Below are positions 17,470-26,728 of a stretch of 64,000 nucleotides of DNA, in pieces. The stretch is taken from assembly GCA_045864775.1 (NCBI GenBank), contig BTVR01000002.1:372001-436000 (forward strand), written 5' to 3'. Positions within the stretch are counted from its first letter, which is position 1, and every line of letters starts with the position of its first letter. Under the pieces are notes generated by a model that saw nothing but the letters and a program-made list of their open reading frames with translations, was not told the origin of the DNA and did not search any database. The stretch is from Macondimonas sp045864775 (GTDB taxonomy: Bacteria > Pseudomonadota > Gammaproteobacteria > UBA5335). The translations under genes and the position numbers were made by a program.

Positions 17470-18471
17470 TCACGCCCGGCGCAACCAGTGCAGCGCCTGG
17501 GGCGTGAAATAGGTCAGCACGGCATCGGCACCCGCGCGCTTGAACGCCAGCAGGGATTCGATCACCACGGCCCGCTCGTCCAGCCAGCCGGCCTGCGCCG
17601 CGGCCTTGAGCATGGCGTACTCGCCGCTGACCTGATAGGCGAGCGTGGGCACCCCGAAGCGCTCCTTCACCCGCCGGACCACGTCCAGATACGGCATACC
17701 GGGCTTGACCATCACCATGTCCGCGCCTTCCGCCAGATCGAGCGCCACCTCACGCAGCGCTTCGTCGCCATTGGCCGGGTCCATCTGATAGGTGCGCTTG
17801 TCGGCCTTGCCCAGCGCCCGGGCCGAACCCACCGCCTCGCGGAAGGGACCGTAGAACGCAGAGGCATATTTGGCGGCGTAGGCGAGGATGCGCGTGTCAC
17901 GATGTCCGGCCGCCTCCAGCGCTGCGCGAATGGCGCCGATGCGCCCATCCATCATGTCCGAAGGCGCCACCACCTGGGCGCCGGCTTCCGCATGCGACAG
18001 CGCCTGGCGCACCAGCACCGCCACCGTTTCATCGTTCAGGATTCGGCCGTCCTCACCCATGAGCCCATCCTGCCCATGCGTGGTGTAGGGATCGAGGGCG
18101 ACGTCGGTGATGACGCCCAGCTCGGGAAAGCCGGACCGGAGCGCGCGGACGGCGCGCTGCACGAGGCCGTCCGGACGATAGGCTTCAGCAGCGTCGAGGG
18201 ATTTGCCGGCCTCGGGCACCACCGGGAACAGCGCCACGGCGGGCAGCCCCCACGCCACCAGCGTTTCCAGTTCAGCCTGCAGCACATCCAGACTCATGCG
18301 TGCGACGCCGGGCATCGATGCCACCGGCTCGCGCCGCCGCTCGCCGTCCAGCACGAACACGGGCCAGACCAGATCATCGGCCGTCAGGGTGTGTTCCCGC
18401 ATCAGGCGTCGGGAAAAATCATCACGGCGCATGCGACGCATGCGCAACTGGGGAAAGGCCATCTCGGTCAC
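17470..18471 (-). CDS. hemB: Delta-aminolevulinic acid dehydratase (porphobilinogen synthase)
   Basis: Condenses two 5-aminolevulinate molecules to porphobilinogen for heme. The length of 333 residues is normal. The metal-site region reads DVALDPYTTHGQDG, with aspartates in place of the cysteine triad (C-C-C) of zinc enzymes, so this is a magnesium/potassium-type HemB. Both active-site lysine blocks are present (YAAKYASAFYGPF and GEYAMLKAAA). Probably the first gene of hemB-aroE-sprT. Confidence 0.96.
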   Translation of the reverse strand: MTEMAFPQLRMRRMRRDDFSRRLMREHTLTADDLVWPVFVLDGERRREPVASMPGVARMSLDVLQAELETLVAWGLPAVALFPVVPEAGKSLDAAEAYRPDGLVQRAVRALRSGFPELGVITDVALDPYTTHGQDGLMGEDGRILNDETVAVLVRQALSHAEAGAQVVAPSDMMDGRIGAIRAALEAAGHRDTRILAYAAKYASAFYGPFREAVGSARALGKADKRTYQMDPANGDEALREVALDLAEGADMVMVKPGMPYLDVVRRVKERFGVPTLAYQVSGEYAMLKAAAQAGWLDERAVVIESLLAFKRAGADAVLTYFTPQALHWLRRA

Positions 18472-18547
18472 GGCAGACTCTCGTCGCAGGAACGCCCCAT
18501 TGTGCCGACGTATCCCGGACCGGACAACGTGCGCCGTCTAGCGAGAC

Positions 18548-19576
18548 TCAGTTCAGACGCTGCGCTTGTGCCTGCGACTGCGACGGCGGAGGAATCGGCT
18601 CGGCCGTCGCCTGGTGCGAGCGGTCCGCCGGCGCGGGCATCGACTCGGGGCTGAAGTACGTCGCGACGATGGCGTTATGGCAGGCCGCGAGCTTGAGCTG
18701 CAGTTCGTCCATGTACAGATGCAGCGTGCCGGATTCATGCGCCAGCGCGGCAATGTCGGCGCGCTGCAGCAGGCTCTTCAACTGGGCGACGGCTCGCAGA
18801 GGCGCCTCCTGATGAGGCAGCTTGGCGAGGCCTTCCTCGACGGTCCGGATGCAGGCCTGCAACGAGCGCGGAAAGCGCTCCTCACGCAGCAGGAAGCGCA
18901 CGACGTCGACCCCCGACACGCGGCTGCGCACCAGTCGTCGGTACATCTGGTAGGCGGTGAGCGACTTGAGCACACTCATCCACTGCAGGCGGCTGTAAGC
19001 CATGAGATCGCTCGGAATCTCGGCGAGCAGATCGCCGGAGCGCACATCGAGAATGCGGGTGGTCATGTCGGCGCGCTCGAGATAACGGCCGAGCCGCATG
19101 AACACATAGGCTTCGTCGCGGCTCATCGCCCCACCGAGCAAGCCGACGATCTGCTGACAGTGACCGACGATCGCCTGCAGGAACTCGTGGCGACCGCGCC
19201 GGGACAAGGCCTCGCCCACCTTGTCCTGGGCCATGAGATGGATGCGGTTGATCTGCTCCCAGGCCTCCGACGGGACGATGTCGCGCGTGGTGCGCAGATT
19301 CTCCCGCGCCTTGGTGAGCGAACTGATGAGGGATCCGGGGTTGTCCCGGTCGGCGAGGAGAAACTGGACGACGCGATGCTCGCTGATCTCCCCGTGCCGG
19401 GCCGTGAAGGCCTCTCGGCTGCCGGTGATGTCGACCAGCGGGCCCCAGTCCGCCGTCACCTGTCGCGGGAGATCCAGCATCAGATTGGTCGTTACGGTGA
19501 CCAACCGGGCCACGTTCTCCGCCCGTTCGAGATAGCGGGCGAACCAATACATGTTTTCGGCCATGCGCGACAGCAT
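18548..19576 (-). CDS. Alpha-E domain protein (DUF403)
   Basis: The 342-residue, largely alpha-helical protein begins MLSRMAENMYWFARYLERAEN, the alpha-E signature, with further conserved ARENLRTTRDIV and RLGRYLERADMTTRILD. Alpha-E proteins nearly always occur beside a circularly permuted ATP-grasp protein and a transglutaminase; comparative studies predict a peptide-bond-forming system. The gene follows the ATP-grasp gene by 29 bp on the same strand. The enzyme role is unproven; it may be a partner or accessory subunit. Confidence 0.88.
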   Translation of the reverse strand: MLSRMAENMYWFARYLERAENVARLVTVTTNLMLDLPRQVTADWGPLVDITGSREAFTARHGEISEHRVVQFLLADRDNPGSLISSLTKARENLRTTRDIVPSEAWEQINRIHLMAQDKVGEALSRRGRHEFLQAIVGHCQQIVGLLGGAMSRDEAYVFMRLGRYLERADMTTRILDVRSGDLLAEIPSDLMAYSRLQWMSVLKSLTAYQMYRRLVRSRVSGVDVVRFLLREERFPRSLQACIRTVEEGLAKLPHQEAPLRAVAQLKSLLQRADIAALAHESGTLHLYMDELQLKLAACHNAIVATYFSPESMPAPADRSHQATAEPIPPPSQSQAQAQRLN

Positions 19577-19605
19577 TCCAGTCTCCTCGTGCAGCAGCGC
19601 TGCGT

Positions 19606-21066
19606 TCAGCCCTGCGTCTCGGCATCCCCGGTCTCGACCACCCAGGTGTCCTTGCTGCCGCCGCCCTGCGACGAGTTCACCACCAGAGATCCCTTGACCA
19701 TGGCCACCCGCGTCAGTCCGCCGGTCGTGACCTGGGTTTCGTTGCCGCTCAGGATAAAGGGCCGTAGATCCACGTGGCGTGGCTCGGGCACGTGATCGGT
19801 CAGCGTCGGCACGGTCGAAAGCGCGAGGGTCGGCTGGGCGATGTAATTGCGCGGATCGCTACGGATGAGGTCGGCGAACCGCTCGCATTCCGCGCGACTG
19901 GCCTTGGGGCCGACGATCATGCCGTAGCCCCCCGACTCGTTGGCGGGCTTGACCACCAGCTCCGGCAGATGCTGAAGGACGTGATCCAGCGAGGCCGGAT
20001 CCTCGCAGCGCCAGGTCGGGACGTTGGGGAGGATGGGATCCTCATCCAGATAATACTTGATGAAATCGGGGACATAGGTGTAGACGACCTTGTCATCGGC
20101 CACACCGGCGCCCGGCGCATTGGCCAAGGCGACCTTGCCGGCGCGCCAGGCCCGCAAAAGGCCGGGGACACCCAAGGCCGAATCGGCTCGAAAGGCCTCG
20201 GGATCCAGGAAATCATCGTCGATGCGCCGATAGATCACATCGACGCGCTCGGGCCCCTGGATGGTGCGCATATAGACGCCGTCGTCCTCGCCGACGTAAA
20301 GGTCCGAACCCACCACCAGCTCCACGCCCATCTGCTGGGCGAGATAGGCATGCTCGAAGTACGCCGAGTTGTAGATCCCCGGCGTCAGCACCACCACGCA
20401 GGGGCGATCGCCCGGCCGCGGCGAGAGGGCGGCCAGCATGTCGAAAAGCTGGGAGGGATAGTCGTCCACCGGCAGGATGATCTGGTTTTCGAACAATTCG
20501 GGAAAGACGTGCTTCATCACCAGGCGGTTCATCATCATGTAGGAGACGCCGGAGGGCACGCGCAGATTGTCCTCGAGGACGTAGAGCGTGCCGTCGGCGT
20601 CACGCACCATGTCCGAGCCGCAGATATGCGCCCAGACCCCCAGGGGCGGCGTGAAATCTCGGCACTGCGGGCGGAAATTCCGGGAACTGGCAATCAAGGC
20701 CTCGGGAAAATGCTTGTCGCGGATGATGTGCTGGGGACCATAGATGTCGTTGATGAACAGATTCAGCGCCTGCACCCGCTGCTTGAGGCCGGCCTCCGTG
20801 CGACGCCACTCGGTCGCCGCGATCACCCGCGGAATGATGTCCATCGGCCAGGCACGATCGATCGCATTGCCGTCACTGTAGACGGTGAAGGTGATGCCCA
20901 GCGTCTTGATTTCGAGCTCGGCGGCCCGTTGCCGCTCACGCAGGGTCTCCGGGCCCAGCTTGCTCAGCAGATCGAGCAAGGGGCGCGCAGCCGGTCGCGG
21001 GCCGTCCGGTCCGATCAGCTCGTCGAAGAAATCCGGCTGCAGATATTCGCGCCATTGCTGCGACAT
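19606..21066 (-). CDS. Circularly permuted ATP-grasp protein (type 2 family)
   Basis: The 486 residues from ATG 21066 start MSQQWREYLQPDFFDEL. Characteristic blocks are the YSDG and FPEA...FRPQ regions, YVLEDNLRVPSGVSYMM, VVVLTPGIYNSAYFEH, the VKPANESGGYGMIVG nucleotide-binding strand, and a C-terminal RPFIL...TRVAMV...SSQGGGSKDTWV. The family is predicted to ligate amino acids or peptides with ATP. A longer frame to 21429 has no family similarity. It forms an operon with the alpha-E gene and is divergent from the transglutaminase gene. Confidence 0.92.
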   Translation of the reverse strand: MSQQWREYLQPDFFDELIGPDGPRPAARPLLDLLSKLGPETLRERQRAAELEIKTLGITFTVYSDGNAIDRAWPMDIIPRVIAATEWRRTEAGLKQRVQALNLFINDIYGPQHIIRDKHFPEALIASSRNFRPQCRDFTPPLGVWAHICGSDMVRDADGTLYVLEDNLRVPSGVSYMMMNRLVMKHVFPELFENQIILPVDDYPSQLFDMLAALSPRPGDRPCVVVLTPGIYNSAYFEHAYLAQQMGVELVVGSDLYVGEDDGVYMRTIQGPERVDVIYRRIDDDFLDPEAFRADSALGVPGLLRAWRAGKVALANAPGAGVADDKVVYTYVPDFIKYYLDEDPILPNVPTWRCEDPASLDHVLQHLPELVVKPANESGGYGMIVGPKASRAECERFADLIRSDPRNYIAQPTLALSTVPTLTDHVPEPRHVDLRPFILSGNETQVTTGGLTRVAMVKGSLVVNSSQGGGSKDTWVVETGDAETQG

Positions 21067-21406
21067 GCGGGCTCCGTGGAGAGGGATCAGGGACGCCGTT
21101 CGTGGCGGGCTCGCCATTCGCTTACAAAAATCGCGCCCACTGTTGCATGGCGCGCGGCTGCTGCGGGCCCGCGGGTGTTGCGCCGCATTTCGGGGCGCAC
21201 GCACCATGCCGCCGCACGAGGCGCGCCGCGGGCCCCATGATGATGCACCGCCTGCCGCCGCGGTGCACACTTGCGCTTGACACATCACCGCCACGAGCCC
21301 CATGGCCGGACGCCACTGCGGAGTGGCATGATGCTCGCTAAGCAAGCATCGCCCCGAAGCCCTGACGCGGTCCACAACGACTGCCGTCGTCCCCCTGGAG
21401 GCCCGA
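21067..21406. other. Divergent intergenic region of the ATP-grasp/transglutaminase locus
   Basis: This 340-bp gene-free stretch must carry the promoters of both divergent arms. It is GC-rich with several runs of CG dinucleotides. The only clear elements are the inverted repeat and sigma-54-like site at 21324-21350, and a lone TTGACA on the plus strand near 21277 without a matching -10. No protein-coding evidence was seen; open frames here are short shadows. Confidence 0.5.
21324..21350 (+). promoter_or_regulatory. Sigma-54-like site overlapping an inverted repeat
   Basis: TGGCATG-ATGC-TCGC keeps the GG-N10-GC spacing of RpoN promoters but has TC for TT at -12. Overlapping it, GATGCTCGC (21330-21338) and GCAAGCATC (21342-21350) form an inverted repeat with one mismatch around TAA, which could be an operator. 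The site lies 57 bp before the DUF2126 gene start. Confidence 0.3.
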
Positions 21407-24400
21407 ATGTCCCTGCGCGTGGCGCTCACTCACAAGACCGTCTATCACTATGACCGCCCGGTCGCCCTTTCGCCGCAGGTGATCAGGCTGCGGCCGGCGG
21501 TCCATAGCCGGACGCCCATCCTGTCGTATTCCCTTCGGGTGACGCCCGAAAAACATTTCATCAACTGGCAGCAGGACCCGTTCGGCAACATCCTGGCGCG
21601 GGTGGTGTTCCAGGAAGAAACGCAGAGCCTGGGCATCGAGGTCGACGTCGTCGCCGAGATGGTGGTCATCAATCCCTTCGACTTTTTCGTCGAGGAGTAC
21701 GCCAAGCATTTTCCCTTCACCTACGATCGCCAGTTGCGCAAGGAACTGACGCCCTACATGGAGATCGTCGAGAATGGACCGCTGCTGCGCAAGTGGCTGG
21801 CCGGCGTGGATCGCAGCGAGCGGCCCTATGTCGTCGACTTTCTGGTGGCACTCAACAGCCGCCTGCAGGGCGACATCGGCTACCTGATCCGCATGGAGCC
21901 CGGGGTTCAGACCTGCGAACAGACCCTGGCCACGGCGACCGGGTCCTGTCGCGACTCGGCGTGGCTGCTGGTGCAGATCATGCGACACATGGGGCTGGCG
22001 GCGCGTTTCGTGTCCGGCTACCTCGTGCAGCTCACGCCGGATGTGAAATCACTGGATGGTCCCTCCGGACCCGAGTCCGATTTCACCGACCTGCACGCGT
22101 GGTGCGAGGTCTACGTGCCCGGTGCGGGATGGATCGGTCTGGATCCCACCTCGGGCCTGTTCGCCGGGGAAGGGCACATCCCGCTCGCCTGCACACCCGA
22201 TCCGGTGAGCGCGGCCCCCGTCTCGGGTAGCTTCTGGGGCGATCCCGACACGGGCGTGACCTTCGAGCATCACAACGAGGTCCGGCGCATCCACGAAGAT
22301 CCCCGGGTCACGAAACCCTATACCGAGGATCAATGGCAGGCCATCAATCTGCTCGGCCGGGCCGTGGACGAGCAATTGCGCGCCGGGGACGTGCGCCTGA
22401 CCTTGGGCGGCGAGCCGACTTTCGTGTCGGTGGATGACATGGAATCGCCGCAATGGAACACCGCCGCGCTGGGTCCGCACAAGCGCGAACGGGCCGGGGT
22501 GCTGCTGCGCAGGCTGCGCGATCGCTTCGCCCCCGGCGGCGTGTTTCACGTCGGACAAGGCAAATGGTATCCGGGGGAGGAATTGCCCCGCTGGGCGCTG
22601 TCGCTGTTCTGGCGTCCGGACGGCCAGCCGGTGTGGCGGCGCCCCGACCTGCTGGCCGAGGATGACAAGGACTACGGCTGCACCATCGACGATGCGCTGT
22701 GCTTCGGGCGCGAACTGGCACGGCGGCTGGGCGTGGCCGCCGAGCATGTGCAGGCCGGCTACGAAGACGCGCTCTACCACCTTTGGAAATCCGACGGCCT
22801 GCCCATCGACCTCGACGTCCTTAAACTGGACGACAAGCAGCATCCCGATCACGCGCGGTTGCGCCAGATCCTCGCCGGCGGGCTCGGCATGCCGGTCGGC
22901 TACTGCCTGCCGCTCCAATGGAACTACAGCGCCAGCCGCTGGCAGAGCGTCCATTGGCCATTCCGGCGCGACACGATGTTCCTGTTGCCGGGCGACTCGC
23001 CGATGGGGCTGCGCTTGCCGCTGGATCGTCTGCCCTGGAGCGCGCAACAGCGCGAACGGCGCGAGGTCGTCCCCGAACCGAGCCCCTTCGAGCCGCGTCC
23101 GCCGCTCGATGCGTTGCAAGGCGAAGTCGCCAGGCATTACAGCAGCTGGACGCCAGCGACCCCGACCGTCAGCACCATGGATCACGCCGATGACCCGCAG
23201 GCAAACCGCTGGGTCGAGGTGTTCCGTACCGCCTTGTGTCTGGAGCCGCGCGGGGGCTGCCTGCACATCTTCATGCCTCCGGTCAGCTATCTGGAACATT
23301 ATCTCGACCTCTTGGGCTGCATCGAGGCGACGGCTGCCCAGCTGGGCATCCCGGTCCGACTCGAAGGCTACGAGCCGCCGCACGACTGGCGTCTCCAACG
23401 TCTGCACATCACCCCGGACCCCGGCGTCATCGAGGTCAACGTCCATCCCGCCGAGCGCTGGGACGAGATGGTCGAGATCACCGAATCGCTGTACGAGGAA
23501 GCGCGGCAGACGCGCCTTGGCACCGAAAAATTCATGCTCGACGGCCGGCACACCGGCACGGGTGGCGGCAATCACGTGACGCTGGGTGGCGCGACGCCCG
23601 CGGACAGCCCGTTTCTGCGCCGGCCCGACCTGCTGCGGAGCCTGATCACGTTCTGGCAGCACCATCCCGCGATGAGCTATCTCTTTTCGGGGCTGTTCAT
23701 CGGCCCGACCAGCCAGGCGCCGCGCGTGGACGAAGCGCGCGTCGAGAGCCTCTATGAGCTCGACATCGCCTTCAAGGAGATGCCGCGAGGAGACGTCTCG
23801 CAGCCTTGGCTGGTCGATCGCCTGCTGCGCAATCTGCTCATCGACCTGACCGGAAACACGCACCGCGCCGAGTTCTGCATCGACAAGCTCTATTCGCCGG
23901 ACAGCCAGCGCGGCCGGCTGGGGCTGCTCGAACTGCGCGCCTTCGAGATGCCGCCGCATGCCCGCATGAGCTTGGTGCAGATGCTGCTGCTGCGCACCCT
24001 CGTGGCGCACTTCTGGCAACGCCCGTACCGGCACGACCTGGTGCGCTGGGGAACCTCGCTGCATGACCGGTTCATGTTGCCCCATTTCGTCTGGCGGGAC
24101 ATGCAGGACGTCGTGCGTTTCATGCGTGAAGCCGGCTTCCCGTTCCACCCCGACTGGCTGGCGCCGTTTCTGGAATTCCGCTTCCCGCATTACGGCGAAG
24201 TGCGGGTTGACGACATCCACCTGGAGCTGCGCGCTGCGCTCGAGCCTTGGCACGTGCTGGGCGAGGAGTCGACCAATCTCGGCACGGCGCGTTTCGTGGA
24301 CTCTTCCGTGGAGCGCCTGCAGGTGCGCATCAACGGGCTGACGGACTCGCGATACGTCGTTGCCTGCAACGGCCGCCGCGTGCCCTTGCACAACACCGGC

Positions 24401-24802
24401 ACGCATGGCGAATACGTCGCCGGCGTGCGCTACCGCGCCTGGCAACCCCCTTCGGCGCTGCATCCGACCATCGGCGTGCACTCGCCCTTGGTGTTCGACA
24501 TCATCGACACCTGGAACGGCCGTTCCATTGGTGGGTGCACCTATCATGTCGCCCATCCGGGCGGGCGCAGCTACGACGTTTATCCCGTCAACGCCTATGC
24601 CGCCGAGACGCGCCGGGTCAGTCGCTTCTGGGCATTCGGCCACACACCCGGCGTGCTGGAAGTGCCGCCCGACATCGCGCGCCTCGGCCGCTTCCTGCCC
24701 GAAGGGCACCCCTTGGGGCCCATGCAGCCTCCTCCGGAGGAAACCAATCGCGAGTACCCGCACACCCTCGACCTGCGTCGTCGCTCCGACTGGACGCGCT
24801 GA
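21407..24802 (+). CDS. Transglutaminase-like / DUF2126 protein
   Basis: The 1131-residue protein has an N-terminal bacterial transglutaminase N domain (about 1-90, YHYDRPVALSPQVIRLRP), a transglutaminase-like core (about 150-260) with Cys-His-Asp at C181 (GSCRDSAW), H230 (DLHAWCEVY) and D246 (IGLDPTSG), and a large DUF2126 region (about 300-1120; LTLGGEPTFVS, GGGNHVTLGG, LRAFEMPPH). The cysteine-protease-like core probably hydrolyses or transfers amide bonds, while the partner ATP-grasp would form them. It has a GGAGG ribosome site. Catalytic residues are intact, arguing for activity. Confidence 0.92.
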   Translation: MSLRVALTHKTVYHYDRPVALSPQVIRLRPAVHSRTPILSYSLRVTPEKHFINWQQDPFGNILARVVFQEETQSLGIEVDVVAEMVVINPFDFFVEEYAKHFPFTYDRQLRKELTPYMEIVENGPLLRKWLAGVDRSERPYVVDFLVALNSRLQGDIGYLIRMEPGVQTCEQTLATATGSCRDSAWLLVQIMRHMGLAARFVSGYLVQLTPDVKSLDGPSGPESDFTDLHAWCEVYVPGAGWIGLDPTSGLFAGEGHIPLACTPDPVSAAPVSGSFWGDPDTGVTFEHHNEVRRIHEDPRVTKPYTEDQWQAINLLGRAVDEQLRAGDVRLTLGGEPTFVSVDDMESPQWNTAALGPHKRERAGVLLRRLRDRFAPGGVFHVGQGKWYPGEELPRWALSLFWRPDGQPVWRRPDLLAEDDKDYGCTIDDALCFGRELARRLGVAAEHVQAGYEDALYHLWKSDGLPIDLDVLKLDDKQHPDHARLRQILAGGLGMPVGYCLPLQWNYSASRWQSVHWPFRRDTMFLLPGDSPMGLRLPLDRLPWSAQQRERREVVPEPSPFEPRPPLDALQGEVARHYSSWTPATPTVSTMDHADDPQANRWVEVFRTALCLEPRGGCLHIFMPPVSYLEHYLDLLGCIEATAAQLGIPVRLEGYEPPHDWRLQRLHITPDPGVIEVNVHPAERWDEMVEITESLYEEARQTRLGTEKFMLDGRHTGTGGGNHVTLGGATPADSPFLRRPDLLRSLITFWQHHPAMSYLFSGLFIGPTSQAPRVDEARVESLYELDIAFKEMPRGDVSQPWLVDRLLRNLLIDLTGNTHRAEFCIDKLYSPDSQRGRLGLLELRAFEMPPHARMSLVQMLLLRTLVAHFWQRPYRHDLVRWGTSLHDRFMLPHFVWRDMQDVVRFMREAGFPFHPDWLAPFLEFRFPHYGEVRVDDIHLELRAALEPWHVLGEESTNLGTARFVDSSVERLQVRINGLTDSRYVVACNGRRVPLHNTGTHGEYVAGVRYRAWQPPSALHPTIGVHSPLVFDIIDTWNGRSIGGCTYHVAHPGGRSYDVYPVNAYAAETRRVSRFWAFGHTPGVLEVPPDIARLGRFLPEGHPLGPMQPPPEETNREYPHTLDLRRRSDWTR

Positions 24803-24881
24803 GCGAGCCGCGACGGTGCGCCGGGTGGAGTAAACTATCTCCGTGCCCGGCATGCGGCCGGATTCGGGGTCCAGAGTGTCA

Positions 24882-26036
24882 ATGAGACGAACGCGCGTCA
24901 GTGCGCGACAAGGGCGGCGCGGAACCGACGAGCTGATCATCCTGGCCTCAGGGCTTGGCCGTTCAGGGTGCGCGCAGGAAGATCGCTACTATCAGGCGCG
25001 GCTGCGGCCCTTGGTCCGGCGCCTGCTGGCTGAAGGTCGCGAGTCGCTGCTGGGCGATGCACTCGACGGTGCCGATGCGGCTAACCCGCATGCCTACGAG
25101 GTGCTGTCCGATGCGATCGAGTCCGAAGCGATGGGCGGTGAGACCGGCCTGCTGATCGCGCTGCCGGTGCTGGCTTGGTCACGCTATGAAATCCCGAGCC
25201 GCAAGCTCAGCCCCGCGCAATGCCGCGACTTGCATGCGCTGGTCACGGAGGGAATCGCGGCCGAGGGTTGCCCCGTAATCCTCGCCGACTACCTGTTTGG
25301 ACCTGACCAGTTGCCCGTCGGCTTTTGCGGGACATTCGAACTCGCGAAGCAGTTACAGGACCGTCTGGCGCGCGGCGAGACCGTCCTGCCCATACACGAT
25401 CGCGACTTGCCCGCGACGCGCCACTACCTTGCCGACCCGCGCTATGTGCTGGCCTTCATCCAGGCACGCCCGTCCGACCATGCACTGTTCCGGTGGCACC
25501 AAGCCGGGCGCTCCCGCGAATCTTTCGAGGATGCATGGAAAAACGTGGCCCAGCCCTTGTTTTCCACCTTTCTGCCCAACTGCGCGGCCGAACCACTGGC
25601 ACCGGATGCCTATTTCTCCATCCTGCGCCGTGTCGATGATCTCGGTCGCCCGTTCACGCTGCGCGCGTGCATCGCGCAGTTGCAGACCCAATACGACATC
25701 CCACCCGAAAACGTTCACGCCATCCTTGCCGCATGCTACGACAACGCAGTGCTCGCCGAATACCGGATCGCCTTGCTTCGGGCCGGACAGCCCCAGATCC
25801 TGCAAGGCGCGGTGTGGGGGGTTCTGGACGGCGAGGAAGATGCGTCCGATGTGCCGCGCCGAATTCTGGACGAACTCGCCCATGCCGGCGTACTCTCGGT
25901 CAGGGTACTCGACAAGCGGTTCGGACTTGCAGAGTGCGAGGATTGTGGCGCACCGCTGTTTCCAGGACCGGATGGCGAGCTGACCCACACCGAAACGCCC
26001 GATGAACCGATGCCGATGTCTCGGCATCTGCACTGA
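24882..26036 (+). CDS. DUF2863-like protein of unknown function
   Basis: The 384-residue protein begins MRRTRVSARQGRRGTDELIILASGLGRSGCAQEDRYY; its N-terminal layout and overall length resemble DUF2863 proteins, best known from Betaproteobacteria. No membrane segments or catalytic motif are evident. A CEDCGAPLFPGPDGE segment near the C-terminus has one CxxC pair. It follows the DUF2126 gene by about 80 bp on the same strand and is probably cotranscribed. ATG 24882 was chosen because residues before it are unlike the family; the ribosome site is weak. Confidence 0.6.
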   Translation: MRRTRVSARQGRRGTDELIILASGLGRSGCAQEDRYYQARLRPLVRRLLAEGRESLLGDALDGADAANPHAYEVLSDAIESEAMGGETGLLIALPVLAWSRYEIPSRKLSPAQCRDLHALVTEGIAAEGCPVILADYLFGPDQLPVGFCGTFELAKQLQDRLARGETVLPIHDRDLPATRHYLADPRYVLAFIQARPSDHALFRWHQAGRSRESFEDAWKNVAQPLFSTFLPNCAAEPLAPDAYFSILRRVDDLGRPFTLRACIAQLQTQYDIPPENVHAILAACYDNAVLAEYRIALLRAGQPQILQGAVWGVLDGEEDASDVPRRILDELAHAGVLSVRVLDKRFGLAECEDCGAPLFPGPDGELTHTETPDEPMPMSRHLH

Positions 26037-26047
26037 AGGATTGCGCC

Positions 26048-26557
26048 GTGCCCGCCCCTCACGACGTCATTGCCTTGTCGGACGCCGAGTACGCCCGCCT
26101 GGTGGCCCCGCCCCTCAGGATCAGCGCCGAGCTGGCGGCCCGCCGGGGTCATCGCCGGTTGTTCGATGACTTGCCGGTGATGCTGACCCTCCTCCACCTC
26201 GTCCATGGACTGACGGAATGGTACTGGCTCCAGAATGACGGCGTGGCCCAGCGATCATCCTGGGCCACGCTGTCGCTGGCGCCGCTGGGTGCCTGCCGCA
26301 TGGCATTGACGCTGGCCGAGCTGGAAGAAACCGCCTGCGTGACCTGTCTGCAGGCGCTCCAGGCTGGCTACCAGCTCCTGCTCCGGGATCACGCGCTGCC
26401 GGCCGCCACGGAACTGACGGCGGCCGCATGGCAGGCCTTGCAGGGGCCTGATCCGGCATTCGCCGAGTCAGCCCTCACGGCGGCGGCAGGCCAAGCCGTG
26501 CAGGCGATCGAACACTGGGAAGCCCACCGGTCGCCCGCCGTTCGCGCTGCGAACTGA
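26048..26557 (+). CDS. Hypothetical protein, helical
   Basis: The 169-residue product is not recognised. It is rich in A and L and predicted mostly helical, with no signal peptide or transmembrane segment. Its central part reads LLHLVHGLTEWYWLQNDG, with two cysteines in ETACVTCLQAL. It starts 11 bp after the DUF2863-like stop, so the two are cotranscribed and likely linked. Codon use matches its neighbours. No terminator is seen after it. Confidence 0.6.
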   Translation: MPAPHDVIALSDAEYARLVAPPLRISAELAARRGHRRLFDDLPVMLTLLHLVHGLTEWYWLQNDGVAQRSSWATLSLAPLGACRMALTLAELEETACVTCLQALQAGYQLLLRDHALPAATELTAAAWQALQGPDPAFAESALTAAAGQAVQAIEHWEAHRSPAVRAAN

Positions 26558-26728
26558 GCCCATCGCCGCATCTTCGCTCATCCCCGATTGCCGCCCAGAC
26601 GATCCGCCCCACCGCAGACTTTCCCACTCTGAGGGCGGAGATCACCTGCGTCGCATCAATTGTCATCCGCCGCGGTCTATAGTAGGGTTCAGATCTCTTG
26701 AAGCCTCTGAATTCCAAGGAAGGATGTC

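Noticed and set aside
22049..24940. A 963-codon open frame on the minus strand
   Set aside because: Antisense shadow of the DUF2126 gene; no ribosome site or recognisable domains.
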